Shown: in pieces, positions 1-8,658 of the stretch
Numbering within the stretch: position 1 is the stretch's first letter
Layout of the letters: each line of letters starts with the position of its first letter
Position numbers and translations under genes: made by a program
The notes under the pieces: generated by a model
Seen by the model: the letters and a program-made list of their open reading frames with translations, nothing else
Told to the model about the DNA's origin: nothing
The model's database searches: none
Origin: Rhizobiaceae bacterium
GTDB lineage: Bacteria > Pseudomonadota > Alphaproteobacteria > Rhizobiales > Rhizobiaceae
Direction: 5' to 3'
Length of the DNA: 64,000 nucleotides
Assembly (NCBI GenBank): GCA_023953775.1
Contig: JAMLJD010000006.1
Span: 1 to 64,000, forward strand

Positions 1-180
1 GTGCGGCGAGAGCCGCGATCTTCGCCGTCCTGGCCGATCTCCCGTCGCTGCGAGCCGGACGATGCTCTTTGCCCGGCGGGCTGGGCTCCAGCTGGGAAAC
101 ATTAAGGAACATAACCTTTGGTTACCCGTTCACATATTACGCATAGATGAGTTTGCACGTCTTCGATGGGGAGAAGAAGC

Positions 181-441
181 ATGGGGAATGGGTATCGCCA
201 AGTGAAGGAGTACCTGGCGAGTGAGACGACGCGCTCGCAACTTCGCGCAATGCCTCAGTTCGCGCTGGAGAGCGAGCCCAATTCAGATTTGAACCGTCTG
301 CTGGAGGAGCTGGATCGCGTAGAGACCGCCAGGAATGGGCAATCGACGCAGCCAGCACAAAATCAGGAGCCCGTCGACAAAGCCGCGCTATCGGGCGAAC
401 CGGATCCGCAATCAGGGGAACGGCTTGGGTATCAGCGTTGA
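181..441 (+). CDS. small hypothetical protein, 86 aa
   Basis: Predicted soluble, polar protein of no family I recognise; it is rich in Gln, Glu and Arg, has no cysteine and shows no membrane segment. The start at 181 is chosen over an in-frame ATG at 166 because a purine-rich GGGGAGAAG (168-176) sits just ahead of it. It stands alone, about 290 bases ahead of the next gene. The opposite strand is also open here, so the coding call is modest. Confidence 0.45.
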   Translation: MGNGYRQVKEYLASETTRSQLRAMPQFALESEPNSDLNRLLEELDRVETARNGQSTQPAQNQEPVDKAALSGEPDPQSGERLGYQR

Positions 442-733
442 TTGCGCTGTGAACGCCGGTCAGAAAAACATGTTCAGATCCGTCGACAGGATCAGGTTCG
501 CATACTCCTGTTCCGCGTCGAACAGGTTCGGCTCAGCAAAGTGCCGCAGCTCGCCAACATACCCGCTTTAGAAGCCGATGGCTCTCCCATCATGGAAGTC
601 AAGATTTTGCGCCTACTATGGGATATTGCCTAAAACATCACCGGGCGCGGAAAGATGCGACGTGCCGCACAAATACCGCTTGCGATTGATAGTGGTTGGG
701 CGCAACCCTCGAACATTAGCCGTGGGGAGCGCC

Positions 734-1180
734 ATGAGTAAAATGTCGCGAATTCTTTTTGCTACTTGCGCGGTCCTGAGTGCGCCCATCGCATGGGCAC
801 AAGAAGGAATTCTGTTTCCGGACGGCAAAGCCGACACGATCCTCGTGTGCGAGCGCGAGGGAAGTCCGGTTCCGGAATGCACTGTGGGTTGTGCGATATC
901 CTGGAGCGGCCAGGCCGGAACGACCCCGCCCCCTCAACAGGGCTCTGGTTTCAACATTCAAAATGCCCAGCGGGTGGAACTCTACGGGAACGGATCCGAT
1001 GGAAGGGCTGACAGCCGTGTATGGATAGCAATTCAATACCCCGACAATACCGATCCGCGCGTGATGCATGTGTTTCATCTGAACTTTGCCAATCCGGTAT
1101 TTTGCCAGTTCCACGGGATCGGGATTTCGGAGTCGATCGACCCGAAGTTCGCGCGATTTGTCTACAAGAAGTTCAACTGA
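734..1180 (+). CDS. secreted hypothetical protein, 148 aa
   Basis: The N-terminus is a clear Sec signal peptide: basic MSKMSR, a hydrophobic core, and a likely cleavage after AWA (around residue 22). The mature part carries cysteines near residues 35, 42 and 46 and a further one near 127, suggesting disulfide bonding in the periplasm. GGGGAG lies directly upstream of the start at 734, which is why the longer in-frame extension to 578 is rejected. Family and function are not recognised. It lies upstream of the first resolvase cassette; an unrelated secreted protein lies in the equivalent place beside the second cassette (36969-37892). Confidence 0.6.
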   Translation: MSKMSRILFATCAVLSAPIAWAQEGILFPDGKADTILVCEREGSPVPECTVGCAISWSGQAGTTPPPQQGSGFNIQNAQRVELYGNGSDGRADSRVWIAIQYPDNTDPRVMHVFHLNFANPVFCQFHGIGISESIDPKFARFVYKKFN

Positions 1181-1257
1181 CGAAGCTGAACTTGTTCAGC
1201 TGCTTTTGCGCCCTGCACCACCACGTGGGGCGCGACACGCACTCCGGCTTGCGCTTC

Positions 1258-1521
1258 TTAACGCCGCAGGAGTTCATAGTAAGGGGCGTTGGTGACTTGA
1301 TGCAATCCGCCACCTGTCCGGTGAAACGGCATGCACTCCATCACACGCGACACGAAATAGCTTGGCATATGCACTTTGGATCGTATTAGGTTAGCCCTGA
1401 ATGGCGGGTTTTGATCCATCTGAGAGTAGGGCATTGAATGGGTTGGCGCTCCGCAGACGCTTACGACCGTCGTAACGCAGCCGACAATCGCCAATGGCGA
1501 CGCGATGTTGGCCCATGGCAT
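1258..1521 (-). CDS. small putative secreted or lipoprotein, 87 aa
   Basis: The N-terminus (MPWANIASPLAIVGCVTTVV) is a short hydrophobic stretch with cysteines near residues 15 and 23, compatible with a signal sequence or lipoprotein. The remainder is polar. An AGGA lies about 11 bases upstream of the ATG at 1521; an upstream in-frame ATG at 1542 lacks a ribosome site. No family is recognised. The opposite strand is also partly open, so this could be spurious. Confidence 0.35.
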   Translation of the reverse strand: MPWANIASPLAIVGCVTTVVSVCGAPTHSMPYSQMDQNPPFRANLIRSKVHMPSYFVSRVMECMPFHRTGGGLHQVTNAPYYELLRR

Positions 1522-1665
1522 TATGGTTCGTTCCTGATCCACCGTCTTCGATTTTTGATAATCGGCGTCCTTCTTGCCAACGCTGTGTTGTGGTGGAATG
1601 CGGGAAGCTGGTAATGGGCAACTAGCGCCTGATCCCGCACGATACCTTGTGTTCCTGCTAGTGTT

Positions 1666-2223
1666 TTAATGATGCGCTCGCTCCAACGACCGAGTGAGTG
1701 TCCAGCGTTGCACGCCCATGCGACGAGCCACACCGGCCTTGGTCATACCGTGTTTCTCGATCAGGTCGCGCGCCTGTCTGACCTGGCTTTCGTTCATGAC
1801 GGGCGGCCTGCCGATCCTGGCGCCGCGCCTGCGCGCAGCCTCCAGCCCTTCCTTCGTTCGCTGTGAGAGCGTCCGCCGCTCGAATTCGGCCAGCGCCGAG
1901 AGCATCGTGTAGACGAAGATGCCCGCGGGCGTGGAGGTGTCGATGTTGAGATTGGCGATCTGAAAATGCACGCCGCGTGATCGTAGTTTCTCAGCCTCGG
2001 TGAGCGCATCGACGACCGACCGGAACGCACGATCGAGATCCCACACCACCAGCATGTCGCCCGGCATGAGCATATCGAACACGGCATCATAGACAGGGCG
2101 TTTGGCGGCAGTTGCCGACAGCGTCTCGACATGGAGTTCGTCGCAGACGGCTTTCAGACCCTCAACCTGGCGGTCATGACGCTGTTCGGGCGTGGAAACA
2201 CGGATGTATGCAATCTTCTTCAT
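1666..2223 (-). CDS. serine recombinase (resolvase/invertase), cassette copy 1
   Basis: A 185-residue small serine recombinase. The N-terminal catalytic domain begins MKKIAYIRVSTPEQ, with the nucleophile serine in YIRVS; LVVWDLDRAFRS and the EFERRTLSQRTKEGL region complete the resolvase fold, followed by GARIGRPP and a C-terminal helix-turn-helix (about residues 150-180). The start at 2223 is the family-typical one, although no strong ribosome site precedes it. It is divergent from the secreted-protein/coiled-coil pair at 2392-3515, and this three-gene arrangement recurs at 37975-39801. Roles could include DNA inversion, resolution of the host element, or control of its neighbours. Confidence 0.9.
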   Translation of the reverse strand: MKKIAYIRVSTPEQRHDRQVEGLKAVCDELHVETLSATAAKRPVYDAVFDMLMPGDMLVVWDLDRAFRSVVDALTEAEKLRSRGVHFQIANLNIDTSTPAGIFVYTMLSALAEFERRTLSQRTKEGLEAARRRGARIGRPPVMNESQVRQARDLIEKHGMTKAGVARRMGVQRWTLTRSLERAHH

Positions 2224-2391
2224 ATAAATCAATGGTTTGAGGTTTACCGGCGCGTCACACAATCGTCCCCTTTCGCTCTCGCCGATCCGGCAGCCTGTGT
2301 CTGACAGGCAATCGCCGGAAAAACCTCAATTTCTATAACATCTTACCAGTTCTGGCCGTCGATATTCAAATATTAACAAAATCGGACGGTT
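2224..2391. promoter_or_regulatory. divergent intergenic region of cassette copy 1
   Basis: This 168-base gap between the divergent resolvase and secreted-protein genes resembles the gap in cassette copy 2 (38545-38734). Shared blocks in the same order include an AATCAATGG just upstream of the resolvase start, CCCCTTTCG, AACCTCAA, and a TTCAAATAT block followed by CGG(A/T)CGGTT just before the right-hand start codon. Conservation of non-coding blocks suggests promoters or resolvase binding sites common to both copies. Confidence 0.45.
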
Positions 2392-2763
2392 GTGAGCGGC
2401 GCGAGCAACTTCATTGTCAAAGCAAGGATGGGCGTTTCCGGCCTGTTGGTCGGCATAGTTGTTGGCATTCACCCAGCTCACGCGACCGATATGACGGCAG
2501 GCGTCGTGATGGACAAGATGCCGGTCAGGGAACGCGCCGCCTATGTCATGGGCATTGTGGAAGGTCTGGCCTATGCGCGGTTCCGCAAAGATACGCTCGC
2601 GGCAGGCGAGAAGGACGAGGCCGGGATGAAGTGCATCTATGACTGGTTCTACAAGGACACCACCGCATCCTTCGACCGGATCGAGGCGACCTTCCGGCAA
2701 TATGCAGAGCACTTCCCGTCGACGCTGCTCGCCGCGATGATCAAGAAGGAATGTGGCGAATGA
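2392..2763 (+). CDS. small secreted protein of the resolvase cassette, copy 1
   Basis: A 123-residue protein with an N-terminal signal sequence ending near HPAHA and a mature domain with the pattern TDMTAGVV...GIVEGLAYARF...MKCIYDWFY...KKECGE. The copy at 38735-39076 shares this pattern. The two conserved cysteines (in MKCIY and at KKECG) could form a disulfide. The size, signal peptide and cysteine placement recall periplasmic Rap1a/Tai-like immunity proteins, but that is only a shape resemblance. GTG at 2392 aligns with the start of copy 2; ATG at 2428, with AAGG just ahead of it, is an alternative. Its stop overlaps the next start (ATGA), implying translational coupling. Confidence 0.75.
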   Translation: MSGASNFIVKARMGVSGLLVGIVVGIHPAHATDMTAGVVMDKMPVRERAAYVMGIVEGLAYARFRKDTLAAGEKDEAGMKCIYDWFYKDTTASFDRIEATFRQYAEHFPSTLLAAMIKKECGE

Positions 2764-3515
2764 TGCAGCTTCCCATTGCCGGATCATTGCGCAGGGAGTT
2801 CGCCGGTCGCAGCGAGGCTGCGACCTATCGGCGCTTCCAGCGCCGGCAGGAGGAAGAGCGGCAGCGCCGCGAAGAACGCGAGGATGCGCGCACCGATAGC
2901 GCAGAGCTCCTCGACATGGCCGCACTCGTGGTCACCGAGATGGAGATCAACAATTTCCGCCTTGAGATCGATCGATATGATACCGCCACTATCGTGGCAC
3001 TTCAGCAAAATGAGATCGACCTGGCCGAAGCACGGGAGCGGTTGGAGCGCATATTCGCCAAGGCGCATGTGCTTCCGGACGGCCGCAGAGTATTCAAGAC
3101 GGAAGACGGGCTGCATGTCGTTGATGAATACGGGCAGGAACTCTCGCCTGACGTGATCTCGCCCGAAGAGATTGCCGACGCACGCCCACGCTGGGAGGAA
3201 GCCAGCGATGCCATCGACAGGCTGGAGGCACTCACGCAAGAGCGTGAGGAGCTTCTCGACTATCAGGCCAAACTCGACGATGCGCGTGAGCGCCTCGACA
3301 ATGGCGACCTCACCCGCGAGGAGTTCGACCGTCTGCGTACCGAACTGCAAGTCGATATGCCTGTCTCAGTCCGTGCTCAATTCCCCGAGCTGGCAGACGA
3401 GCAGCACGCAGATTTCGATCAGGCGGCCCAGCCAGATGCAGCCCCGATCGAACTCGATCTATCCGAAGATCTCGTGCCCGGCACAGCAGGGCCAAAAGCG
3501 TTTGTTCCGAGGTAG
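2760..3515 (+). CDS. charged coiled-coil protein of the resolvase cassette, copy 1
   Basis: About 251 residues, no signal peptide or membrane segment, with long Glu/Arg-rich heptad-like stretches (roughly residues 20-45 and 140-200). A conserved core around residues 95-125 contains AHVLPDGRRVFKTEDG, which reappears almost unchanged in the protein at 39076-39801. The start ATG overlaps the stop of the upstream secreted-protein gene (ATGA at 2760-2763). The family is not recognised. The fixed pairing with a secreted partner and a resolvase suggests a role tied to the mobile cassette. Confidence 0.75.
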   Translation: MMQLPIAGSLRREFAGRSEAATYRRFQRRQEEERQRREEREDARTDSAELLDMAALVVTEMEINNFRLEIDRYDTATIVALQQNEIDLAEARERLERIFAKAHVLPDGRRVFKTEDGLHVVDEYGQELSPDVISPEEIADARPRWEEASDAIDRLEALTQEREELLDYQAKLDDARERLDNGDLTREEFDRLRTELQVDMPVSVRAQFPELADEQHADFDQAAQPDAAPIELDLSEDLVPGTAGPKAFVPR

Positions 3516-3704
3516 ATCGCTTCTTGCAGAATGGGCAATCTGCCTACAAATCGAGAGACGAGACACCGCTGATGGCAACAATGCGCCCTCATTTCGGACA
3601 TTCACACTCTCCACCCTGAGGCCCGGAAGCTGCCATTTGCAAACCGGATTGAGGGTCCAGGCCGGGCAACTGGCGGACGTCCAACTTATCGGGTGCACCA
3701 TAGA

Positions 3705-4610
3705 CTATAGTGACCTGAGTTTCGCTCTCAGGACGGGGACGGCGAAATCAAGGAAGACCCGCATTTTCGAGGGAAGGGTTCCACGCGCCGCATGGAGCAG
3801 ATGAACGGGAATCGGCTCGACTTCGAAATCCTCCAGGACAATCCGTAGCGTGCCGTCTCGCACCTGCTCGGCGCACTGATAATGAAGAACGCGTGTTGCA
3901 CCAACACTCTGGACAGCTGCCTCTACTGCGGCTTCTGCCGTGGAAACCGAAAGGCGCGGCGATAATGCCACATCGACGCTCTGCCCCGTTTCGGTTGACT
4001 GGAAGAGCCAGCTTGACGTCGGCGACAAGAACTCGAAATTGACGCACGGCAACGCAGCGACATCCTCCGGGCTTCCCGGCGTGCCGTAAGCGTCGATCAG
4101 TTTCGGACTTGCGCAAACGACGGTCCGCATCGAACCGATATTGGTGGCGATCATGGTGCTGTCCGGCAGCCGGCCGATCCGCACCGCCATGTCGACGTGA
4201 TCGTCAAGCAGGTGCAGGTTGCGGTCCGACAGCAGGAGGCGAACATTGATTTCCGGATGGGCGGCGAGGAAATCGATGACGATCGGCAGAATGTGCAGCC
4301 TGCCGAAGAATACCGGAGCTGTCAGGGTCAGTTCGCCGCGCGGCGCGTGAAACTCGCCTGACGCGATCCGCTCCGTTTCCTCTATATCCTCGAGGATCCG
4401 CCGGGCCGAGGTCAGGTAGGCAGCGCCCGTATCGGTCAACGCGACCTTGCGCGTTGTGCGGACCAGAAGCCTGGCACCCAGATGGGCCTCAAGCTCGTTC
4501 ACCTTGCGGCTGACGGTCGCAAGCGGCACGCCAAGGTCGCGGCTGGCGGCCGAGAAGCTGCCCCTGTCGGCCACCCGCAGCAATATTCTCATGGCATCGA
4601 GCCGGTCCAT
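3705..4610 (-). CDS. LysR-family transcriptional regulator
   Basis: A 301-residue regulator of usual LysR length. The N-terminal winged helix-turn-helix (residues 1-60) reads MDRLDAMRILLRVADRGSFS, then ASRDLGVPLATVSRKVNELE. The C-terminal effector domain follows (about 90-300, with LTLTAPVFFGRLHILPIV). The start at 4610 is the family-typical one; the reading frame stays open upstream but that part looks non-coding. It is divergent from the AhpD-like operon at 4735 and probably regulates it and itself. Similar regulators respond to electrophiles or oxidants, but the inducer cannot be told from the sequence. Confidence 0.9.
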   Translation of the reverse strand: MDRLDAMRILLRVADRGSFSAASRDLGVPLATVSRKVNELEAHLGARLLVRTTRKVALTDTGAAYLTSARRILEDIEETERIASGEFHAPRGELTLTAPVFFGRLHILPIVIDFLAAHPEINVRLLLSDRNLHLLDDHVDMAVRIGRLPDSTMIATNIGSMRTVVCASPKLIDAYGTPGSPEDVAALPCVNFEFLSPTSSWLFQSTETGQSVDVALSPRLSVSTAEAAVEAAVQSVGATRVLHYQCAEQVRDGTLRIVLEDFEVEPIPVHLLHAARGTLPSKMRVFLDFAVPVLRAKLRSL

Positions 4611-4620
4611 GATTATTCCA

Positions 4621-4658
4621 GATAATGAGATTCTAATTCCCGATATTACAGAATTATC
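4621..4658. promoter_or_regulatory. candidate LysR operator between divergent genes
   Basis: An imperfect palindrome lies 10 bases upstream of the LysR start and about 75 bases before the AhpD-like gene. The outer arms are GATAAT and TTATC, the inner arms ATTCT (4630-4634) and AGAAT (4650-4654). Size and place suit a LysR binding site controlling both directions. Confidence 0.45.
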
Positions 4659-4734
4659 CCTGCCAGTGGAATGAAATAATCCTCCTTGTGCAAGAACCTG
4701 CCCCGGGTTCCGAAACTGCAAAGGAGAAACAACC

Positions 4735-5280
4735 ATGTCCCGCCTGACCGTTCCCCCGCGCGGCGATGTCCCCGCCGATTCCAAACCGATCCTCGACGCC
4801 GTCGAAAAACAGCTTGGCGTCGTTCCGAACATGTTCCGGCTGATCGCCTCGAGCCCCGCCGCGCTTCAGGGCTACACCGCCAACAACGCCGCGCTCGCCA
4901 AGGCGCTGGACGTCAAGACGCGCGAACGCATCGCGCTCGCCGTTGCCCAGGTGAATGGCTGCGATTACTGCCTGTCCGCGCACAGCTATCTCGGGCTGAA
5001 CATGGCGAAGATCAGCGGCGAGGAGATCGCGCTCAACCGAATGGGCCGGTCTGGCGACCCCAAGGCCGATGTCGCCGTTCGCTTCGCGGCCAATATCGTG
5101 CGGGACCGCGGCCAGGTTGACGACGCCGATATCGAAGCCGTTCGCGAAGCCGGTTTTTCCGACGGCCAGATCGTCGAGATCATCGCGGTAGCCGCCGAGA
5201 ACATCTTCACGAACCTGCTCAACGTGGTCGCCGGGACCGATATCGACTTCCCCGTCGTCCAGGCCTCCCAAGCAGCCTGA
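4735..5280 (+). CDS. AhpD-like / carboxymuconolactone decarboxylase family protein
   Basis: A 181-residue alkylhydroperoxidase-D-like protein. The redox motif is CDYC followed by LSAH (around residues 76-83, in VNGCDYCLSAHSYLGL), the usual Cys-x-x-Cys-x-x-x-His of peroxidase-type members. The N-terminal part (LGVVPNMFRLIASSPAAL) is also typical. It is the first gene of an operon with a PNPOx-like flavoprotein, an NTF2-like protein and a secreted YHS protein, opposite a LysR regulator. A role in detoxifying peroxides or reactive electrophiles is inferred; a true carboxymuconolactone decarboxylase is unlikely given the Cys pair and context. Confidence 0.9.
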   Translation: MSRLTVPPRGDVPADSKPILDAVEKQLGVVPNMFRLIASSPAALQGYTANNAALAKALDVKTRERIALAVAQVNGCDYCLSAHSYLGLNMAKISGEEIALNRMGRSGDPKADVAVRFAANIVRDRGQVDDADIEAVREAGFSDGQIVEIIAVAAENIFTNLLNVVAGTDIDFPVVQASQAA

Positions 5281-5287
5281 GGCGCAA

Positions 5288-5316
5288 GGCGGGCGGGTTC
5301 CTCTGGCCCGCCCGCC
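5288..5316 (+). terminator. strong intercistronic hairpin without a U tract
   Basis: A perfect 10-bp stem (GGCGGGCGGG and CCCGCCCGCC, 9-base loop) lies between the AhpD-like gene and the next gene of the same operon. No T run follows, so it more likely attenuates transcription or protects the upstream mRNA end than acts as a full terminator. Confidence 0.55.
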
Positions 5317-5336
5317 ATCAGCCAGGAAACACCGTC

Positions 5337-5960
5337 ATGCCCTACGGATTTCTCGACATCGCAACGACGCCAAGCGTCCGCGCCGCGCAGCGGGCCATGG
5401 GCAGCGACCGGGTCTACAGGGACTTCAAGGGTGACCGCGCCTTCGACCGGTTTACGCCGAACGAAGCCGCCTTCATCGCGGCGCGCGACAGCTTCTACAT
5501 GGCCACGGTCTCGGAAACCGGCTGGCCTTATGTCCAGCACCGCGGCGGGCCCCGGGGTTTCCTGAAGGTCGTCGACGAGAAGACGCTGGCCTTTGCCGAC
5601 TATCGCGGCAATCGCCAGTATATCAGCGTCGGCAACCTCGCCGCCGCCGGCCGCGCCGCGCTGATCCTCGTCGATTACGCGGCCCGCGCCCGCCTCAAGA
5701 TCTATGCCCGTGTCGAGGCGGTTCCGATCGACAATGATCTCGCGGCGCTCGTTGCCGAGCCTGCCTACAAGGCAAAACCGGAGCGCGTTTTCATGCTGCG
5801 CCTTGCAGCATTCGACTGGAACTGCCCTCAGCACATCACCCCGCGTTTCACCGAAGCGGACGTCGCTGCGGCGATGACGCCGCTGCGTGATCGCCTGACG
5901 GCGCTCGAAGCCGAGAATGAGCAGCTGCGAGCCAGGCTCGCCAGCGCGAAGGGAGACTGA
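5337..5960 (+). CDS. pyridoxamine 5'-phosphate oxidase-like flavin-binding protein
   Basis: A 207-residue split-barrel protein. The PNPOx-like core spans about residues 35-160, with [27 protein letters not shown] and [16 protein letters not shown], a pattern seen in FMN- or F420-type family members. The last 35 residues form a short coiled coil ([15 protein letters not shown]). It is not a vitamin B6 enzyme by context; it sits between an AhpD-like protein and an NTF2-like protein in a LysR-flanked stress-type operon. The substrate is unknown. Confidence 0.88.
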   Translation: MPYGFLDIATTPSVRAAQRAMGSDRVYRDFKGDRAFDRFTPNEAAFIAARDSFYMATVSETGWPYVQHRGGPRGFLKVVDEKTLAFADYRGNRQYISVGNLAAAGRAALILVDYAARARLKIYARVEAVPIDNDLAALVAEPAYKAKPERVFMLRLAAFDWNCPQHITPRFTEADVAAAMTPLRDRLTALEAENEQLRARLASAKGD

Positions 5961-5962
5961 AA

Positions 5963-6436
5963 ATGCAAGCCGAACGTCCGCCACTGCCGCCATTCACAAG
6001 GGTCGAGGACGCGGTCAGAAAGGTCCGCATGGCCGAAGACGCGTGGAATACCCGCGATCCCGGGCGCGTCGCGCTGGCTTACTCGCCGGACAGCCATTGG
6101 CGCAATCGCACCGAGTTCTTCGAAGGCCGCAATGCCATCGTCGCCTTCCTGGCCCGGAAATGGGAGCGCGAGCTCGATTACCGCCTGATCAAGGAACTCT
6201 GGGGGTTCCGCGAGAACCGTATCGCGGTCCGGTTCGCCTACGAATGGCACGATGACGGCGGGAACTGGTTCCGCTCCTACGGCAACGAATTGTGGGAGTT
6301 CGACGAGCACGGCCTGATGCGCCGCCGCGTCGCCAGCATCAACGACGCGCCGATCGGCGCATCCGAGCGGAAGTTTCACTGGCCGCTCGGACCGAGACCG
6401 GAAGGGCATCCGGGTCTGGGCGAATTCGGCTTCTAG
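5963..6436 (+). CDS. NTF2-like (DUF1348/SnoaL-type) protein
   Basis: A 157-residue single-domain protein resembling the DUF1348 family. Typical stretches are [33 protein letters not shown] and [20 protein letters not shown]. The NTF2-like cone fold binds small hydrophobic ligands; the reaction is unknown. It begins two bases after the stop of the flavoprotein gene and so is co-translated in the same operon. Confidence 0.88.
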   Translation: MQAERPPLPPFTRVEDAVRKVRMAEDAWNTRDPGRVALAYSPDSHWRNRTEFFEGRNAIVAFLARKWERELDYRLIKELWGFRENRIAVRFAYEWHDDGGNWFRSYGNELWEFDEHGLMRRRVASINDAPIGASERKFHWPLGPRPEGHPGLGEFGF

Positions 6437-6549
6437 GGCCGCTCGGACACCACCCGTTTCCGCCGGTCCGGCGGATCACGCCGTCGGCACGTGGCCGGTG
6501 GCCTCACCCCAAGGCGCCTGCGTGGCGCAATCTCGAAAGGAAGACTGAC

Positions 6550-7047
6550 ATGAAGAAGCTGAACACCATCATTGCGATCGCCAGTGTCATCGGCACGATC
6601 TCCGGCGCTTCGCCCGCCTTCGCCGCTGATGAATACAACACCTCGACCGGCACCACCGTTGACGGCCAGGGCGTCGCGCTGCGCGGCAACGACACCGTCG
6701 CGCTGTTCACCGGTCTGAACGTATCCGCCGGTCACGCCAAATTCACCGTCGTGCATGACAATGTCGCCTACTACTTCTCCTCGGAGGAGACGATGAAGCA
6801 GTTCTCGGCCGATCCGGAAGCCTTCGTTCCGCAATATGGCGGCTTCTGCGCCTTCGGCGTCGCCAAGGGCCTGAAACTGGACGCCAGTCCGCGCTTCGCG
6901 GACGTCGTCGACGGCAAGCTTTATCTCTTCCTCAACGCCGATGTCTTCGAGGCCTACAAGAAGGACAAGGCCGGCATAATCGCGAAGGCCGAGGCCGAAT
7001 GGCCGGACATGGAGCACCGGACAGTGGAGGATGTGAACGGCCTTTGA
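6550..7047 (+). CDS. secreted YHS-domain protein
   Basis: A 165-residue protein with a Sec signal peptide (MKKLNTIIAIASVIGTISGA, cut near PAFA). A YHS domain follows at about residues 35-110, ending QYGGFCAFGVAKG with one conserved cysteine; YHS domains are often metal-linked. GAAAGGAAG lies ahead of the start at 6550. It is the last gene of the LysR-flanked operon; a periplasmic metal- or redox-related partner of the cytoplasmic proteins is inferred. Confidence 0.85.
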   Translation: MKKLNTIIAIASVIGTISGASPAFAADEYNTSTGTTVDGQGVALRGNDTVALFTGLNVSAGHAKFTVVHDNVAYYFSSEETMKQFSADPEAFVPQYGGFCAFGVAKGLKLDASPRFADVVDGKLYLFLNADVFEAYKKDKAGIIAKAEAEWPDMEHRTVEDVNGL

Positions 7048-7564
7048 TGCGCGATGCGATCTGACCCGTTCGCAACATCCGTGTCGACTGCTTCCGGACG
7101 CGGGGCTCGCGAAAACCGCCCCTTTTCACACCCCGCTTCCGGAAACCGGCATCCCCTGCGGATGCTCCTCCCAAGCCGTTGGTGGCGATCCCCCTCTCGT
7201 CACCAGCGTGCTGCCTTTCCTGCCTCAGATTCAGAACGAAGGTACGTGCGTGGAGCGGTAGCGTCCATGTCTGCCGCGCCGCTTGCTCTCTCATGGACAA
7301 CCTGGTTGCGCTGCTGTGACAGGATACCCTAGGCGCGTTGTGCGACCGGCATCGTCAGTTCGAGTCCGGGGATCTGCCAGTCCGCTTGCGGCCCCGGATT
7401 TGCCGAGTGCGGCCAGGCTGGAACGCGCCTCCAAGTCAGTCGTTCACCTCCGTAGCAAGGGGCCTCAAAGTGGCCGTTCGCTGCGGCATGGGCCGAGGTC
7501 TGCCAAGCGGACGAAGCTATCACGATTGAAGTCCAGTTGTATTGCACTCTGCCGTGAAGAATTC
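7048..7564. other. 517 bases with no convincing gene
   Basis: Short open frames exist on both strands but none has a recognisable product, a good ribosome site or consistent codon use. It separates two convergent transcription units (YHS operon and glutathione transferase) and may hold relics. Confidence 0.4.
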
Positions 7565-8182
7565 TCATACCCCCGCTGCCATTGCAGAGCACTTCTTTGC
7601 TGCTGAACGATCACTGCAGCGCTTGAACCAGGCCAGAATACTTGGGTAAGCGGCCAAATCGATACTGGCCGCGACCAACCATCCGAACACAGACGCGATG
7701 TTCAGGTCAGCTATTGTGAACCGCGCGTTGATGACAAACCCTGTGGTCACGAGGTGTTCGTTCAGCACTTCCAGAGGACGGCCCAGACGGCGCAATGCGG
7801 CTTCAAGGGCTTCAGTAGATCGTTCGTCTTCAGGTATCAGAACAGAATGAGCGAGGACCGTCATACAGTCCGAAACGCACTCATTGCTCACCCAGAAGCT
7901 CCACATTTGCATCTGAGCATCTTCTATCTCGTCCTTTGGCGCTAGTTCGCCACCGCTCTTCCTAGCAAGATACAGATTAATCGCCATCGATTCCCAAAGA
8001 ACGACATCACCGTCTTCGATGACTGGAATCTTCCGGTTTGGGTTGAGCACTGCGAGTTCCTTGTCTGAGGCACAATCTTCAACTTCGATTTCATGGAGCT
8101 CGTAGCTAAGTCCCAATTCCTCCGCTGCCCACACGACACGAAAAGCGCTTGAACGCATGTTCCCGTATATCTTTAGCGTCAT
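7565..8182 (-). CDS. glutathione S-transferase family protein
   Basis: A 205-residue cytosolic GST. The N-terminal thioredoxin-like domain (1-80) has the likely catalytic serine region MTLKIYGNMRSSAFRVVW, the cis-proline motif RKIPVIED and the glutathione-contacting ESMAINLYLAR. The helical C-terminal domain contains FTIADLNIASVFGW, the conserved N-cap box. The start at 8182 is the family-typical one with GAGG upstream; a long upstream in-frame extension is rejected. It is a lone gene, probably for conjugating or reducing electrophiles. Confidence 0.88.
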   Translation of the reverse strand: MTLKIYGNMRSSAFRVVWAAEELGLSYELHEIEVEDCASDKELAVLNPNRKIPVIEDGDVVLWESMAINLYLARKSGGELAPKDEIEDAQMQMWSFWVSNECVSDCMTVLAHSVLIPEDERSTEALEAALRRLGRPLEVLNEHLVTTGFVINARFTIADLNIASVFGWLVAASIDLAAYPSILAWFKRCSDRSAAKKCSAMAAGV

Positions 8183-8658
8183 CGAAAACCTCGAAATCAA
8201 TGAAAACCACTCGCAAGAGTACGTGTGCTCATACTCCCTAGCAATGCCGTGGAAGGGCTCGTAGCCGCCGATCGCAGTGTTGCCGTCGGACGACCGTTTC
8301 GCGCCCTCGAAGCTGACATTTACTGCGGGTATTCTCAACGGCTCCTTCGCGCCCCCATCTCGGCGGTTCGCGAACCAGCCTCTGCCACCGGACAAAGTAA
8401 CGACATTTGTATCAGAACTCGTCACAGGGGCGGTTGCCGGTCGCAAGGCCGGTCCCCGGCCCTGGCCGCGAAGTGGCACAAATCCCGTTCTGCCTTGTGC
8501 ATTGCGGCGGGGAACCCTATGTTCGGACCATCGTCTTTTTGGCCGTTTCGGCATTCTCTAGCGCCCTGTCGTACGCGGGCGCCCGTCGATTTCCAGATTT
8601 TCGAGCTTTTCCATCCCGGCGCTGCGCACGGCACGCCGGCATATTGCGAGGCTATTCG

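Noticed and set aside
2392-2763. Firm assignment of the cassette secreted protein as a type VI immunity protein (Rap1a/Tai)
   Set aside because: Only size, signal peptide and cysteine placement agree; no cognate amidase effector is nearby.
7329-7592. Minus-strand 87-codon frame as a gene
   Set aside because: No family resemblance, poor start and unusual Trp/His-rich composition.
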